Assembly: GCF_000312385.1 (NCBI RefSeq)
Contig: NZ_HE997627.1
Span: 191,911-255,910 of the forward strand
DNA: 64,000 bases
DNA from: Tsukamurella sp. 1534
Lineage (GTDB): Bacteria; Actinomycetota; Actinomycetes; Mycobacteriales; Mycobacteriaceae
Direction: 5' to 3'
Position 1 is the stretch's first letter; every line of letters begins with the position of its first letter. Made by a program: the position numbers and the translations under genes. The notes beneath the pieces are model-generated. The model was not told the origin of the DNA. It saw only the letters and a list, made by a program, of their open reading frames with translations, and made no database searches. Positions 38,903 through 47,897 of this stretch are shown piece by piece.

Positions 38903-39545
38903 GGTCCCCGGAGAAGTCGGCGAGCGTCGCGCCCACGAGGGTGCCGCGGTGGATCGCGCCGTCCGCGACCGGATCCGGTCCGACGGTGAGTACGGTGCAC
39001 CCGGCCGCCAGAGCCGAACGCGCGCCGGTGGGCGAGTCCTCGACGGCGACGCACGCGGAGGCCGGAACGCCGGCGAGCTCGGCGCCGCGAAGGTAGGGGT
39101 CGGGCGCCGGCTTCGGGTGCGCCACCTCGTCGCCGCACACCGTGGCCACGAACCGGTCCCGCCCGAGCGTTCCCAGCGCGTGCTCGGTGACCCCGCGGAC
39201 CGTGTTGGTCACCAGGACCAGCGGCACGCCGGCTGAGCCCAGCAGGTCCAGCGTCTCCCGGGCCCCGGGCTGCCACGGGATGCCCCCGTCGAACAGCTCG
39301 ATCACGCGGTTCGAGACCCACGCCTCCGCACCGGCGTAGTCGCGGTCGGCCTCGGGCACACCCGCGAAGTCGAACAACTTCCGCAGCGCGTGCGCGGTCG
39401 CGTTCCCGAGGGTCGTCGCGCGCTGCTCCGGGGTGATCTCCATCCCCAGCGAACGTGTGAACTCGGCGACGGCGACGTCCCAGAGCTTCTCGGAATCGAG
39501 GAGGGTTCCGTCCATGTCGAACAGCACCGCAGACGGCTGGCTCAT
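38889..39545 (-). CDS. HAD family hydrolase (beta-phosphoglucomutase-like subgroup)
   Basis: 218 residues. Motif I is LFDMDGTLLDSE with the nucleophile Asp10 and acid/base Asp12, motif II VLVTNT, motif III around HPKPAPDPYLRG, and motif IV VAVEDSPTGARSAL. A helical cap lies between I and II. These HADs dephosphorylate sugar phosphates and similar small molecules; the substrate is unknown. TAGGGT lies 7 nt before the ATG. Confidence 0.87.
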   Translation of the reverse strand: MSQPSAVLFDMDGTLLDSEKLWDVAVAEFTRSLGMEITPEQRATTLGNATAHALRKLFDFAGVPEADRDYAGAEAWVSNRVIELFDGGIPWQPGARETLDLLGSAGVPLVLVTNTVRGVTEHALGTLGRDRFVATVCGDEVAHPKPAPDPYLRGAELAGVPASACVAVEDSPTGARSALAAGCTVLTVGPDPVADGAIHRGTLVGATLADFSGDLSRR

Positions 39546-39552
39546 GCCGCAC

Positions 39553-39558
39553 ACCCTA
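39553..39558 (-). promoter_or_regulatory. Leaderless -10 of the HAD hydrolase
   Basis: TAGGGT on the minus strand is 7 nt before the ATG at 39545. Confidence 0.5.
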
Positions 39559-39628
39559 TGCGGCGCGCCGTCCAACCTGTTAATTCATACGTCACCCGAA
39601 AGACCCCTCGCTGTGCTTGGCTGCGGAC

Positions 39629-41341
39629 ATGCGAACCCGCCCGCTGCGCACCGCCCTGGCCCTGACCACGACCGCCGCGCTCCTCGCGAGCTGCGGCACG
39701 AGCTCCGACGAGGCGGCCCCCTCGTCGTCCGCGGGCGGGTCGCCGTCGGCCGCCCCGTCGTTCACCGTGCCCGGCGTCGACGACCTTCCGCCCTCGAACC
39801 CGGACCAGGTGCACCTGCTGGCGTTCAACGACTTCCACGGCAACCTGCAGCCGCCCACCGGATCGACGGGGAGGATCGCCGGGAAGGACGCGGGCGGCGC
39901 GGCGTATTTCGCCACCGCGCTGCAGCGGCTCAAGAAGCAGTACCCGAACAACCTCACCGTGGCCGCGGGCGACCTGGTGAGCGCGAGCCCGCTCGTCTCT
40001 GCCCTCTTCCGCGACGAGCCCACGGTCGAGTTCCTCAACTCCGTCGGGCTGCAGGCCTCCTCGGTCGGCAACCACGAGTTCGACCACGGAACCATCGAAC
40101 TGGAGCGGCTGCAGAAGGGCGGGTGCGCGCCCCAGGGCTGCGAGCCCGGAGAACCGTTCACCGGTGCCGCGTACCAGTATCTGGCGGCGAACGTGACCAA
40201 CGAGCAGGGGCAGCTGCCGCCCGGCACCGTGCCGTGGAAGATGTTCGAGGCCGGCGGCCGGAAGATCGCCGTGGTCGGCACCGTCACCCCGGAAACGGCG
40301 ACCATCGTCGCTCCGGAGGGCGTGCGCGGCTACACCTTCGGCGACGAGGCCGAGGCGATCAACAAGTACGTCCCCGAGATCAAGGCCGCGGGCGCCCAGG
40401 CCATCGTGGCGACGATGCACGACGGCGGCGCCCAGAAGGGCTCCGGCGAGGCCGACCCGAACTCGTGCCAGCACGTTTCGGCGCCCGTCCCCGACCTCAC
40501 GAAGCGGATCGACCCGGCGGTCACCTCCATCGTCACGGCGCATTCCCACCAGGCCTACAACTGCACCGTCGACGGCCGCACCGTCACGCAGGCGGCGTCC
40601 TACGGCCGGCTGATCACCGATATCACCCTGGACTTCAGCGGACCCGCGCCGAAGTCCACCGCGGTCAACCGCGTCGTGCGCCGGGACCTCCCCGCCGACC
40701 CCGCGACGCAGAAGCTCGTCGACTTCTACGCGCAGGAGGCGAAGCCCCGCGCGGACCGGGTGATCGGGAAGGTCCCGGACGCGCTCCCGCGGGCACCGTT
40801 CCCCGGCGGCGACTCCCCGCTCGGCGACGTCATCGCCGATGCCATGCTGTTCACGACCCGGGCCCCGAACGAGGCGGGCGGGCAGCTCGCGCTCATGAAC
40901 CCCGGCGGCGTGCGCTCCGATCTCGACGCCGGCGACGTGACCTACGGCGAGGCGTACACCGTGCAGCCGTTCGGCAACCAGGTGGTCACGGTGTCGCTCA
41001 GCGGCCAGCAGATCATCGACCTGCTCGAACAGCAGTGGAAGAACCCCGAGAAGACCACGGTCCTCGCCCCGTCGGGGCTCACCTACGCCTACGACCCGAA
41101 CGGCGCCCCGAACCGGAAGGTGGCGCGCGACAGTGTCAAGGTCGGCGACCAGCCGCTGAACCCCGTGGCGAAGTACCGGGTGACCACCAACAACTTCCTC
41201 GCCGCCGGCGGCGACGGCTTCAGCGTGTTCACCCAGTCCACCGACCTCACCGTGGGCGGCATCGACCTGGACGCCCTGGAGAAGTACCTGCAGGCCACCC
41301 CGGACCTCGCCGACCCGGTCTCCCGGATCACGAAGAAGTAG
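39629..41341 (+). CDS. Secreted 5'-nucleotidase/2',3'-cyclic phosphodiesterase lipoprotein
   Basis: 570 residues. A signal peptide ends in the lipobox LLASC, followed by a Ser/Ala-rich linker. The metallophosphatase domain shows LLAFNDFHGNLQ, AAGDLVSAS, SVGNHEFDHG and TAHSHQAYNC, which are the metal ligands of the calcineurin-like 5'-nucleotidase family. The C-terminal nucleotide-binding domain has LMNPGGVRSDL and TVQPFGNQV. It is expected to hydrolyse nucleotides outside the membrane for phosphate or nucleoside salvage. Confidence 0.92.
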   Translation: MRTRPLRTALALTTTAALLASCGTSSDEAAPSSSAGGSPSAAPSFTVPGVDDLPPSNPDQVHLLAFNDFHGNLQPPTGSTGRIAGKDAGGAAYFATALQRLKKQYPNNLTVAAGDLVSASPLVSALFRDEPTVEFLNSVGLQASSVGNHEFDHGTIELERLQKGGCAPQGCEPGEPFTGAAYQYLAANVTNEQGQLPPGTVPWKMFEAGGRKIAVVGTVTPETATIVAPEGVRGYTFGDEAEAINKYVPEIKAAGAQAIVATMHDGGAQKGSGEADPNSCQHVSAPVPDLTKRIDPAVTSIVTAHSHQAYNCTVDGRTVTQAASYGRLITDITLDFSGPAPKSTAVNRVVRRDLPADPATQKLVDFYAQEAKPRADRVIGKVPDALPRAPFPGGDSPLGDVIADAMLFTTRAPNEAGGQLALMNPGGVRSDLDAGDVTYGEAYTVQPFGNQVVTVSLSGQQIIDLLEQQWKNPEKTTVLAPSGLTYAYDPNGAPNRKVARDSVKVGDQPLNPVAKYRVTTNNFLAAGGDGFSVFTQSTDLTVGGIDLDALEKYLQATPDLADPVSRITKK

Positions 41342-41342
41342 C

Positions 41343-41537
41343 TCAGCGGGCGTCCGGGCTGTCGGGGCCGGTGTCCAGTCCGAGGTCCGCCGCCACCCGG
41401 CGGACCTCGGCGAGCGCGGTGTCCAGCGAATCCGCGCCCGCCGCAGCGATCTGCAGGCCGGCGGCGTCGTCGAGGCGCCAGAACCAGGCCGGCTCGTCCC
41501 CCTCGCCCGCCTGCAGGTGGAGCCGGTAGTCGTCCAT
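41343..41537 (-). CDS. Small conserved-looking protein downstream of metH
   Basis: 64 residues (MDDYRLHLQAGEGDEPAWFW and onward). The ATG directly abuts the metH stop (TAGATG), implying coupled translation. Sequence before the charged tail suggests a compact beta-rich domain with a conserved-looking PAWFWRL segment. I do not recognise the family. It overlaps no other gene and ends 2 nt from the convergent nucleotidase stop. Confidence 0.6.
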   Translation of the reverse strand: MDDYRLHLQAGEGDEPAWFWRLDDAAGLQIAAAGADSLDTALAEVRRVAADLGLDTGPDSPDAR

Positions 41538-44500
41538 CTACGTGTTGAAGTACTTCGCCTCGGGGTGGGTGAGGACGAAGGCGTCGGTGGACTGCTCGGG
41601 ATGCAGCTGCAGCTCCTCCGACAGCTCCACGCCGATCCGCTCCGGTTGCAGCAGGTCGACCATCTTCGCGCGGTCCTCGAGGTCCGGGCAGGCGCCGTAG
41701 CCGAAGCTGTAGCGCGCGCCGAGGTACTTCAGGTCGAAGAAGTCGGTGACCGCCGCCGGATCGGTGTCGGCGACCTTGCGCCCGCCGGGCAGGATCAGCT
41801 CCTCGCGAACCCGCTGGTGCCACCGCTCCGCGAGCGCCTCGGTCAGCTGCACACCGATGCCGTGCAGCTCCAGGTACTCACGGTAGCTGTTCTTCGCGAA
41901 CAGCTCGTTGGCCGCGTCGGCGATGGGCTGGCCCATGGTGACCAACTGGAACGGCAGTACGTCCACCTGGCCGCGGGCGCGGGCCGTCTCCCGATCCCGG
42001 ATGAAGTCGGCGATGCACAGGAACCGCCCGCGCTGCTGCCGCGGGAATTCGAACGAATACCGGACCGGCGCATCGGGATCCGGGGAGTCCAGCACGTCGA
42101 TCCGGGTGCCGTCGCTGACCGCCGGGAAGTACCCGTACACCACCGCGGCGTGGTCGAGGATCCGCTCGGCCTTGAGCTCGTCCAGCCAGCCGCGCAGCCG
42201 CGGCCGGCCCTCGGTCTCCACCAGCTCCTCGTACGTGGGGCCCTCGCCCTTCTTGGAGCCGCGCAGGCCCCACTGGCCGAAGAACAGGGCGCGCTCGTCG
42301 AGTAGCGAGGCGTACTCGCCGATCGCGATGCCCTTGACCACCCGGGTGCCCCAGAACGGCGGGGTCGCCACCTCGAAATCGGCCGCCACGTCCGAGCGGT
42401 CGGGGACCACGACCGGCGCGGCCTCGGCGCGCCGCTTCTCCGCGATCCGCTTACTGCGGGCGTGCCGCTCCTTGCGCTCGCGGGCCTTCTCCGCGGCCGC
42501 GATGGCCTCGGGACTGTCCGGATCGGGGCCCTCGCCGCGCTTGAGCGCCATGATGTCGTCCATCAGGCGCAGGCCCTCGAAGGCGTCGCGGGCGTAGTTC
42601 ACCTCGCCGGAGTACACCTCGGCCAGATCGTCCTCGACGTAGGCGCGGGTGAGCGCGGCGCCGCCGAGCAGCACCGGGTACTTCTCCCCCAGCCCGCGGG
42701 TGTTGAGCTCCTCCAGGTTCTCCTTCATCACCACGGTGGACTTCACCAGCAGGCCGGACATGCCGATCACGTCGGCGTGCTTGTCCTCCGCGGCCTCCAC
42801 GATGGCGGCGATCGGCTGCTTGATGCCGATGTTGACCACCTCGTAGCCGTTGTTGGAGAGGATGATGTCGACGAGGTTCTTCCCGATGTCGTGCACGTCG
42901 CCCTTGACGGTGGCGAGCACGATGCGGCCCTTCCCCGCGTCGTCCTCCGCCTTCTCCATGTGCGGCTCGAGATACGCGACGGCGGCCTTCATCACCTCGG
43001 CGGACTGCAGCACGAACGGCAGCTGCATCTGGCCGGAGCCGAACAGCTCGCCCACGGTCTTCATGCCGGACAGCAGGGTGTCGTTGATGATCGACAGGGC
43101 GGGCTTCTCCTCGAGCGCCGCGTCGAGGTCGGCGTCGAGGCCCTCGCGCTCACCGTCGACGATGCGCCGCTCCAGCCGCTCGAACAGCGGGAGCCGGGCC
43201 AGCTCCTGCGCGCGGGACTCCCGTGCCCCCGCGGCGGAGACGCCCTCGAACAGTTCCATCAGTTTCGACAGCGGGTTGTAGTCGGGGTCGCCCTGCGACT
43301 GCAGCCCGTCCAGGCCGCGGCGGTCGTACACCAGGTCCAGGGCCGTCTCCCGCTGCGCGTCCTCGATCTTGCTCATCGGGAGGATCTTCGACGCGTGCAG
43401 GATCGCCGAATCCAGCCCGGCCTCGGTCAGTTCGTGCAGGAACACCGAGTTCAGCACCTGCCGGGCGGCCGGGTTCAGGCCGAAGCTCACGTTCGACAGC
43501 CCGACGGTGAAGTGCAGCGCCGGGTACTTCGCGTGCAGGATCCGCACGGCCTCGATGGTCTCCAGGGCGTCCCGTCGGACCTCCTCCTGGCCGGTGGAGA
43601 TGGGGAACACGAGCGGGTCGATGATGACGTCCTCGAGCCCCAGGCCCCAATTCCCGGTGAGGTCGGCGATGAGCCGCTCGGCGATCCGCACCTTCCACTC
43701 GGCGGTGCGGGCCTGCCCCTCCTCGTCGATGGTCAGGGCCACGACGGCGGCCCCGTGCGCCACCACCTGCTCCATGATCCTGGTGAAACGGGACTCCGGC
43801 CCGTCACCGTCCTCGTAGTTGACGGAGTTGACCGCGCACCGTCCGCCCAGGTGCTCGAGGCCCGCCTGGATGACCGCGGGCTCGGTGGAGTCGATCATGA
43901 TCGGCAGCGTCGACGCCGTGGCCAGGCGCGCTGCCAGGGCCGCCATGTCCTGCGCCCCGTCGCGGCCCACGTAGTCCACGTTGAGGTCCAGCATGTGGGC
44001 GCCGTCGCGGATCTGGTCCTTGGCGATGTCCACGCACTTGTCGTGATCGCCGGCGAGCATCGCCTCGCGGAAGGCCTTGGACCCGTTGGAGTTCGTGCGC
44101 TCGGCGATCATCAGGATCGACGCGTCCTGCGCGAACGGAACCGACGTGTACAGCGAGCTGATGGAGCTCTCGTGCTCCGGCTCGCGGCGCGCCCACTCCA
44201 CGTTCCGCACCGCCTCGGCCACCTGCCGGATGTGCTCGGGCGTGGTACCGCAGCACCCGCCCACGAAGCTCAGGCCGAACTCGGAGACGAACCCGGACAG
44301 CGCCTCGGCGAGTTCCTCCGGCGTCAGCGGATACTCGGCGCCGTTCTTGCCCAGCACGGGCAGGCCGGCGTTGGGCATCACCGACACCGGGACCGTGGCG
44401 TGCCGCGACAGGTGCCGCAGGTGCTCGCTCATCTCGGCGGGGCCGGTGGCGCAGTTCAGGCCGATCATGTCGATGCCGAGCGGCTCCAGGGCGGTGAGCG

Positions 44501-45146
44501 CAGCGCCGATCTCCGACCCCAACAGCATGGTGCCGGTGGTCTCCACCGTGACGTGCGTGATGATCGGGATGCGGCGGCCGGAGCGCTCCATCGCGAGCTG
44601 GCAGCCCCGCACCGCGGCCTTGGTCTGCAGGATGTCCTGGCTCGTCTCGATGAGGAAGCCGTCGGCGCCGCCGTCGAGCATGCCGAGCGCGGCCTCCACG
44701 TACGCGTCCCGGATCACCGCGAACGAGGTGTGCCCCAGTGTGGGCAGTTTGGTGCCGGGGCCGATCGACCCCAGCACGAACCGCTCCCCGCCGTCGGCGG
44801 CGGTGAACTCGTCGGCCACCCGGCGCGCGATCGCCACGCCCTTGTCCGACAGCTCGCGGATCCGATCAGCGATGTCGTAATCCCCGAGGTTGGACAGGTT
44901 GCAGCCGAAGGTGTTGGTCTCCACCACGTCGGCGCCCGCCGCGAAGTACGCGCGGTGGATCTCCTCCAACACGTCGGGGCGGGTGTCGTTGAGGATCTCG
45001 TTGCAGCCCTCGAGCCCGAGGAAATCGTCCAGGGTGAGGTCTGCGGCCTGCAGCATCGTGCCCATCGCACCGTCTCCTATGAGCACGCGGCGTTTCGCCG
45101 CCTCCAGGAACGTCGACTGCAGCGGCTGCTGATGCGAATGGGTCAT
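41538..45146 (-). CDS. metH: Cobalamin-dependent methionine synthase MetH
   Basis: 1202 residues with all four modules. The homocysteine domain comes first (LIGDGAMGTMLQ, Zn ligands in VGGCCGTTPEHI), then the methyltetrahydrofolate domain (IMIDSTEPAVI). The cobalamin domain follows, with the axial His in DVHDIGKNLV, and the C-terminal reactivation domain binds SAM. It transfers a methyl group from methyl-THF to homocysteine via methylcobalamin. The cobK-M-L genes in the same window suggest a local supply of B12. TACCCT lies 6 nt before the ATG, leaving no room for an upstream riboswitch on that transcript. Confidence 0.96.
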   Translation of the reverse strand: MTHSHQQPLQSTFLEAAKRRVLIGDGAMGTMLQAADLTLDDFLGLEGCNEILNDTRPDVLEEIHRAYFAAGADVVETNTFGCNLSNLGDYDIADRIRELSDKGVAIARRVADEFTAADGGERFVLGSIGPGTKLPTLGHTSFAVIRDAYVEAALGMLDGGADGFLIETSQDILQTKAAVRGCQLAMERSGRRIPIITHVTVETTGTMLLGSEIGAALTALEPLGIDMIGLNCATGPAEMSEHLRHLSRHATVPVSVMPNAGLPVLGKNGAEYPLTPEELAEALSGFVSEFGLSFVGGCCGTTPEHIRQVAEAVRNVEWARREPEHESSISSLYTSVPFAQDASILMIAERTNSNGSKAFREAMLAGDHDKCVDIAKDQIRDGAHMLDLNVDYVGRDGAQDMAALAARLATASTLPIMIDSTEPAVIQAGLEHLGGRCAVNSVNYEDGDGPESRFTRIMEQVVAHGAAVVALTIDEEGQARTAEWKVRIAERLIADLTGNWGLGLEDVIIDPLVFPISTGQEEVRRDALETIEAVRILHAKYPALHFTVGLSNVSFGLNPAARQVLNSVFLHELTEAGLDSAILHASKILPMSKIEDAQRETALDLVYDRRGLDGLQSQGDPDYNPLSKLMELFEGVSAAGARESRAQELARLPLFERLERRIVDGEREGLDADLDAALEEKPALSIINDTLLSGMKTVGELFGSGQMQLPFVLQSAEVMKAAVAYLEPHMEKAEDDAGKGRIVLATVKGDVHDIGKNLVDIILSNNGYEVVNIGIKQPIAAIVEAAEDKHADVIGMSGLLVKSTVVMKENLEELNTRGLGEKYPVLLGGAALTRAYVEDDLAEVYSGEVNYARDAFEGLRLMDDIMALKRGEGPDPDSPEAIAAAEKARERKERHARSKRIAEKRRAEAAPVVVPDRSDVAADFEVATPPFWGTRVVKGIAIGEYASLLDERALFFGQWGLRGSKKGEGPTYEELVETEGRPRLRGWLDELKAERILDHAAVVYGYFPAVSDGTRIDVLDSPDPDAPVRYSFEFPRQQRGRFLCIADFIRDRETARARGQVDVLPFQLVTMGQPIADAANELFAKNSYREYLELHGIGVQLTEALAERWHQRVREELILPGGRKVADTDPAAVTDFFDLKYLGARYSFGYGACPDLEDRAKMVDLLQPERIGVELSEELQLHPEQSTDAFVLTHPEAKYFNT

Positions 45147-45152
45147 GCTCCA

Positions 45153-45158
45153 AGGGTA
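45153..45158 (-). promoter_or_regulatory. Leaderless -10 of metH
   Basis: TACCCT on the minus strand is 6 nt before the metH ATG. Confidence 0.5.
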
Positions 45159-45195
45159 GTGGGTACGAGCAAACGTGCTCGTCGCGCCCGGCGCG

Positions 45196-45201
45196 TAGGC
45201 T
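45196..45201 (+). promoter_or_regulatory. Leaderless -10 of the PAC2 gene
   Basis: TAGGCT lies 7 nt before the GTG at 45209. Confidence 0.5.
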
Positions 45202-45208
45202 GACCGAA

Positions 45209-46069
45209 GTGACGTCCTACCCGAAGCTCGACCGGCCGGTTCTCATCGCCGCGTTCGAGGGCTGGAACGACGCCGGTGACTCGGCGTCGGGAGCCGTCGA
45301 ACACCTGGAACTGACCTGGGGCGCGAAGCTGCTCACCGAGGTCGACTCCGACGACTTCTACGACTTCCAGGTCAACCGGCCCACCATCAAGCAGATCGAC
45401 GGGGTCACCCGTGCGATCGAATGGCCGTCGACCACGCTCTCGCTGTGTCGGCCGCCCAAGGCCGACCGCGACGTGGTGCTGCTGCGCGGCATCGAGCCCA
45501 ACTTCCGCTGGCGCGCGTTCTGCGACCAGCTGATCCAGATGTTCACCGACCTCGAGATCGACACCGTGGTGATCCTGGGCGCGCTGCTCGCGGACACGCC
45601 GCACACCCGGCCCGTCCCGGTCACCGGCAGCTCCTACGACGCGGACTCGGCTCGCCGGTTCGGGCTGGAGCAGAACCGCTACGAGGGCCCCACCGGGATC
45701 ACCGGCGTGCTGCAGGACGCGTGCGTCCGCGCCGGAGTGCCCGCGGTCTCGTTCTGGGCGGCGGTGCCGCACTACATCTCGCAGCCGCCCAACCCCAAGG
45801 CCACCGCCGCGCTCCTGGAGCGCGTGGAGCGGGTCCTGGACCTGGCCGTGCCGCTGGGCGATCTCCCGGTGAAGGCCGAGGAGTGGGAGTCCTCGGTCAC
45901 GGAGATGACGGAGGACGACGAGGACGTGGCCGATTACGTACGCGGCCTCGAGGAGCGCGGCGACGCGGCGGCCGAGATGGAGGACGCGGCCGACAAGATC
46001 GACGGCGACGCCCTCGCGGAGGAGTTCGAGAAGTACCTGCGCCGTCGCGACCCGGGCACGGGGCCGTAG
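45209..46069 (+). CDS. PAC2 family protein (Rv2125 homologue)
   Basis: 286 residues from GTG (VTSYPKLDRPVLIAAFEGWN). The PAC2 (proteasome assembly chaperone 2) fold is indicated by AAFEGWNDAGDSASGAVEHL, VVILGALLADTPHTRPVPV and TGITGVLQDACVRAGVPAVS. The archaeal and eukaryotic relatives assist proteasome assembly. In actinobacteria the role is unproven, although the gene often lies, as here, within 20 kb of proteasome genes. The C-terminal 60 residues are acidic. Confidence 0.88.
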   Translation: MTSYPKLDRPVLIAAFEGWNDAGDSASGAVEHLELTWGAKLLTEVDSDDFYDFQVNRPTIKQIDGVTRAIEWPSTTLSLCRPPKADRDVVLLRGIEPNFRWRAFCDQLIQMFTDLEIDTVVILGALLADTPHTRPVPVTGSSYDADSARRFGLEQNRYEGPTGITGVLQDACVRAGVPAVSFWAAVPHYISQPPNPKATAALLERVERVLDLAVPLGDLPVKAEEWESSVTEMTEDDEDVADYVRGLEERGDAAAEMEDAADKIDGDALAEEFEKYLRRRDPGTGP

Positions 46070-46077
46070 CCGGGGTC

Positions 46078-46389
46078 CTACCCGATGCGCTCGATCGACA
46101 CCACGGGCGTCGTGATGCGCCACGTGCGCACGTCGGGATCGTCCGCGGCGCGGACCCAGAACTGCGCGGATTCACCCACGCGGCAGCTCTTGATGCCGAG
46201 TAGCGGGATGTCCTCGGAGTCGCGACGCAGGGAGCTGATGCTCCACTGCTCGTCCTCGGAATCGCCGCCGATACCCGGGGCGCGCATGAGCGTCATCTCC
46301 CCCAGGTCCAGCACATAGGTCGACGTGCGGGTCTGCACGGTCCACACGCCCTCGGTCAGGTCCGGGGCCAGCTCGCTGACGGTCCTCAC
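46078..46389 (-). CDS. Hypothetical protein downstream of mshC
   Basis: 103 residues from a GTG start (V/MRTVSELAPDLTEGVWTVQT). It appears beta-rich with alternating hydrophobic residues (STYVLDLGEMTLMRAPG, ESAQFWVRAADDPDVRTWRI). No family recognised. TATATT lies 6 nt before the start, so it can be transcribed alone although it follows mshC by 25 nt. Confidence 0.65.
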   Translation of the reverse strand: MRTVSELAPDLTEGVWTVQTRTSTYVLDLGEMTLMRAPGIGGDSEDEQWSISSLRRDSEDIPLLGIKSCRVGESAQFWVRAADDPDVRTWRITTPVVSIERIG

Positions 46390-46395
46390 AGCCGC

Positions 46396-46401
46396 AATAT
46401 A
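46396..46401 (-). promoter_or_regulatory. Leaderless -10 of the hypothetical protein
   Basis: TATATT on the minus strand is 6 nt before the GTG at 46389, between it and the mshC stop. Confidence 0.45.
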
Positions 46402-46414
46402 GCCTGTCCGGCTG

Positions 46415-47659
46415 TCAGGCCGTCGGAGGAACGCCGAGCAGCGCGTCGATCGCGGCCCCGACGGCGGCCGGCGCGGCGGCGTCCGGGCCGCCCGTCGTGA
46501 CCGTCTTCTCGGCCCACGCGTCGATCGCCGTGAGGGCGTGCGGGGTGTCCAGATCGTCCGCCAGGTAGCGACGGACGCGCGCGATCAGCTCGTCGCCGTC
46601 GGGCGCGGATTGCGCGGCGAAGGCCTTGCGCCACAGCGCGAGCCGGGCCTGCGCCCGCTCCAGCACCTCGTCCGACCACGGCCGGTCCTGCCGGTAGTGC
46701 CCCTCGAACAGACCGAGCCGGATCGCGGCCGGGTCCACGCCGGACCGGCGCAGCTTCGAGACGAACACGAGGTTGCCGCGGCTCTTGGACATCTTCTCGC
46801 CGTCGAGGCCGATCATCGCGGCGTGCACGTAGTGCCGGGCGAAGCGCCGCTCCCCCGTCGCCGCCTCGACGTGGGCGGCCGAGTACTCGTGGTGCGGGAA
46901 GATCAGGTCGCTGCCGCCGCCCTGGATGTCGAACGCGGCGCCCAGCCGGTTCGCCGCGATGGCCGCGCACTCGATGTGCCAGCCGGGGCGCCCGGGCCCC
47001 TGCGGGGACGGCCAGGACGGCTCCCCCGGCCGGGCGGCGCGCCAGACCACGGCGTCGATGGGGTCCCGCTTACCGGGCCGGTCCGGATCGCCGCCACGCT
47101 CGGCGAAGAACTCCTCCATGGTGGCGCGGTCGTACCCCGACTCGTAGCCGAACTGCTCGGTGGCGTCGGCGCGCTGGTAGACGTCGGGGAACTCGGCGTC
47201 GTCCACGGTGTACGCGGCGCCGTTCGCCAGCAGCTTCCCCACGTACTCCACCACCTCGTCGACCGACTCCACGGCCCCGATGTAATCCCGCGGCGCCAGC
47301 ACCCGCAGCGCCTCCATGTCCTCGCGGAACAGGTCGGTCTCCCGAGCGCCCAGGTCGCGCCAGTCGATCCCGTCGCGGTCGGCCCGCTCGAACAGCGGAT
47401 CGTCCACGTCGGTCACGTTCTGCACGTAGTGCACCTCGTGGCCGTTGTCCCGCAGCACCCGGTTGACCAGGTCGAACGCCAGGTAGGTGGCCGCGTGCCC
47501 GAGGTGGGTCGCGTCGTACGGCGTGATGCCGCAGACGTACATCCCGGCGGTGGCGCCGGGGTTGACGGGGCGCACGGCCCGGTCGGAGGTGTCGTAGAGC
47601 CGCAGCGGGACCGACGGGCCCGGGACGCTGGGAACGGTGGGAGACGGCCACGAACGCAT
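46415..47659 (-). CDS. mshC: Cysteine:GlcN-Ins ligase MshC (mycothiol synthesis)
   Basis: 414 residues related to cysteinyl-tRNA synthetase. Zinc ligands include Cys43 ([10 protein letters not shown]) and Cys231 (HIECAAIA). The HIGH motif is HLGH (52-55) and the KMSKS motif is GEKMSKSRG. MshC joins cysteine to glucosaminyl-inositol with ATP in mycothiol synthesis. It lacks the tRNA anticodon-binding extension of CysS. TAGGGT lies 6 nt before the ATG. In M. tuberculosis cysQ lies next to it; here a different cassette occupies that place. Confidence 0.93.
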   Translation of the reverse strand: MRSWPSPTVPSVPGPSVPLRLYDTSDRAVRPVNPGATAGMYVCGITPYDATHLGHAATYLAFDLVNRVLRDNGHEVHYVQNVTDVDDPLFERADRDGIDWRDLGARETDLFREDMEALRVLAPRDYIGAVESVDEVVEYVGKLLANGAAYTVDDAEFPDVYQRADATEQFGYESGYDRATMEEFFAERGGDPDRPGKRDPIDAVVWRAARPGEPSWPSPQGPGRPGWHIECAAIAANRLGAAFDIQGGGSDLIFPHHEYSAAHVEAATGERRFARHYVHAAMIGLDGEKMSKSRGNLVFVSKLRRSGVDPAAIRLGLFEGHYRQDRPWSDEVLERAQARLALWRKAFAAQSAPDGDELIARVRRYLADDLDTPHALTAIDAWAEKTVTTGGPDAAAPAAVGAAIDALLGVPPTA

Positions 47660-47665
47660 GCCCCC

Positions 47666-47671
47666 ACCCTA
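47666..47671 (-). promoter_or_regulatory. Leaderless -10 of mshC
   Basis: TAGGGT on the minus strand is 6 nt before the mshC ATG. Confidence 0.5.
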
Positions 47672-47832
47672 TGCGCCCGCCCGGGACGCCCGATTCCGGG
47701 CCGCATCGGGCCCGCGTTCCGCCTCCCGCGAGCCCCGCCCGACGGTGCGCCACCCTCCCGGCGGGCCCTCGACGTGCAGCGATCCTGTGCCGCAGGAACT
47801 CTCAGGAAACTCTTGCCCCCGGGGACTAGCGG

Positions 47833-47844
47833 GGAGCGCGCTCC
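47833..47844. repeat. 12-bp perfect palindrome upstream of the TIGR04222 gene
   Basis: GGAGCGCGCTCC lies 54 nt before the ATG at 47898, in the only long non-coding gap of this part. It could be an operator; in such GC-rich DNA it may also be chance. Confidence 0.3.
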
Positions 47845-47897
47845 GTCGGCATGCTTTACCGAACCTTGAAGAACCTGTCACCCGGGAGGTGATCACG

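Noticed and set aside
39433-41529. Long overlapping frame in the same direction as the 5'-nucleotidase
   Set aside because: It is an alternative frame of the nucleotidase with Arg/Gly/Pro-rich composition and no motif.
45147-45208. Possible cobalamin riboswitch upstream of metH
   Set aside because: Only 62 nt separate metH from the divergent PAC2 gene, and a leaderless -10 lies 6 nt before the metH ATG. There is no space for a B12 element.
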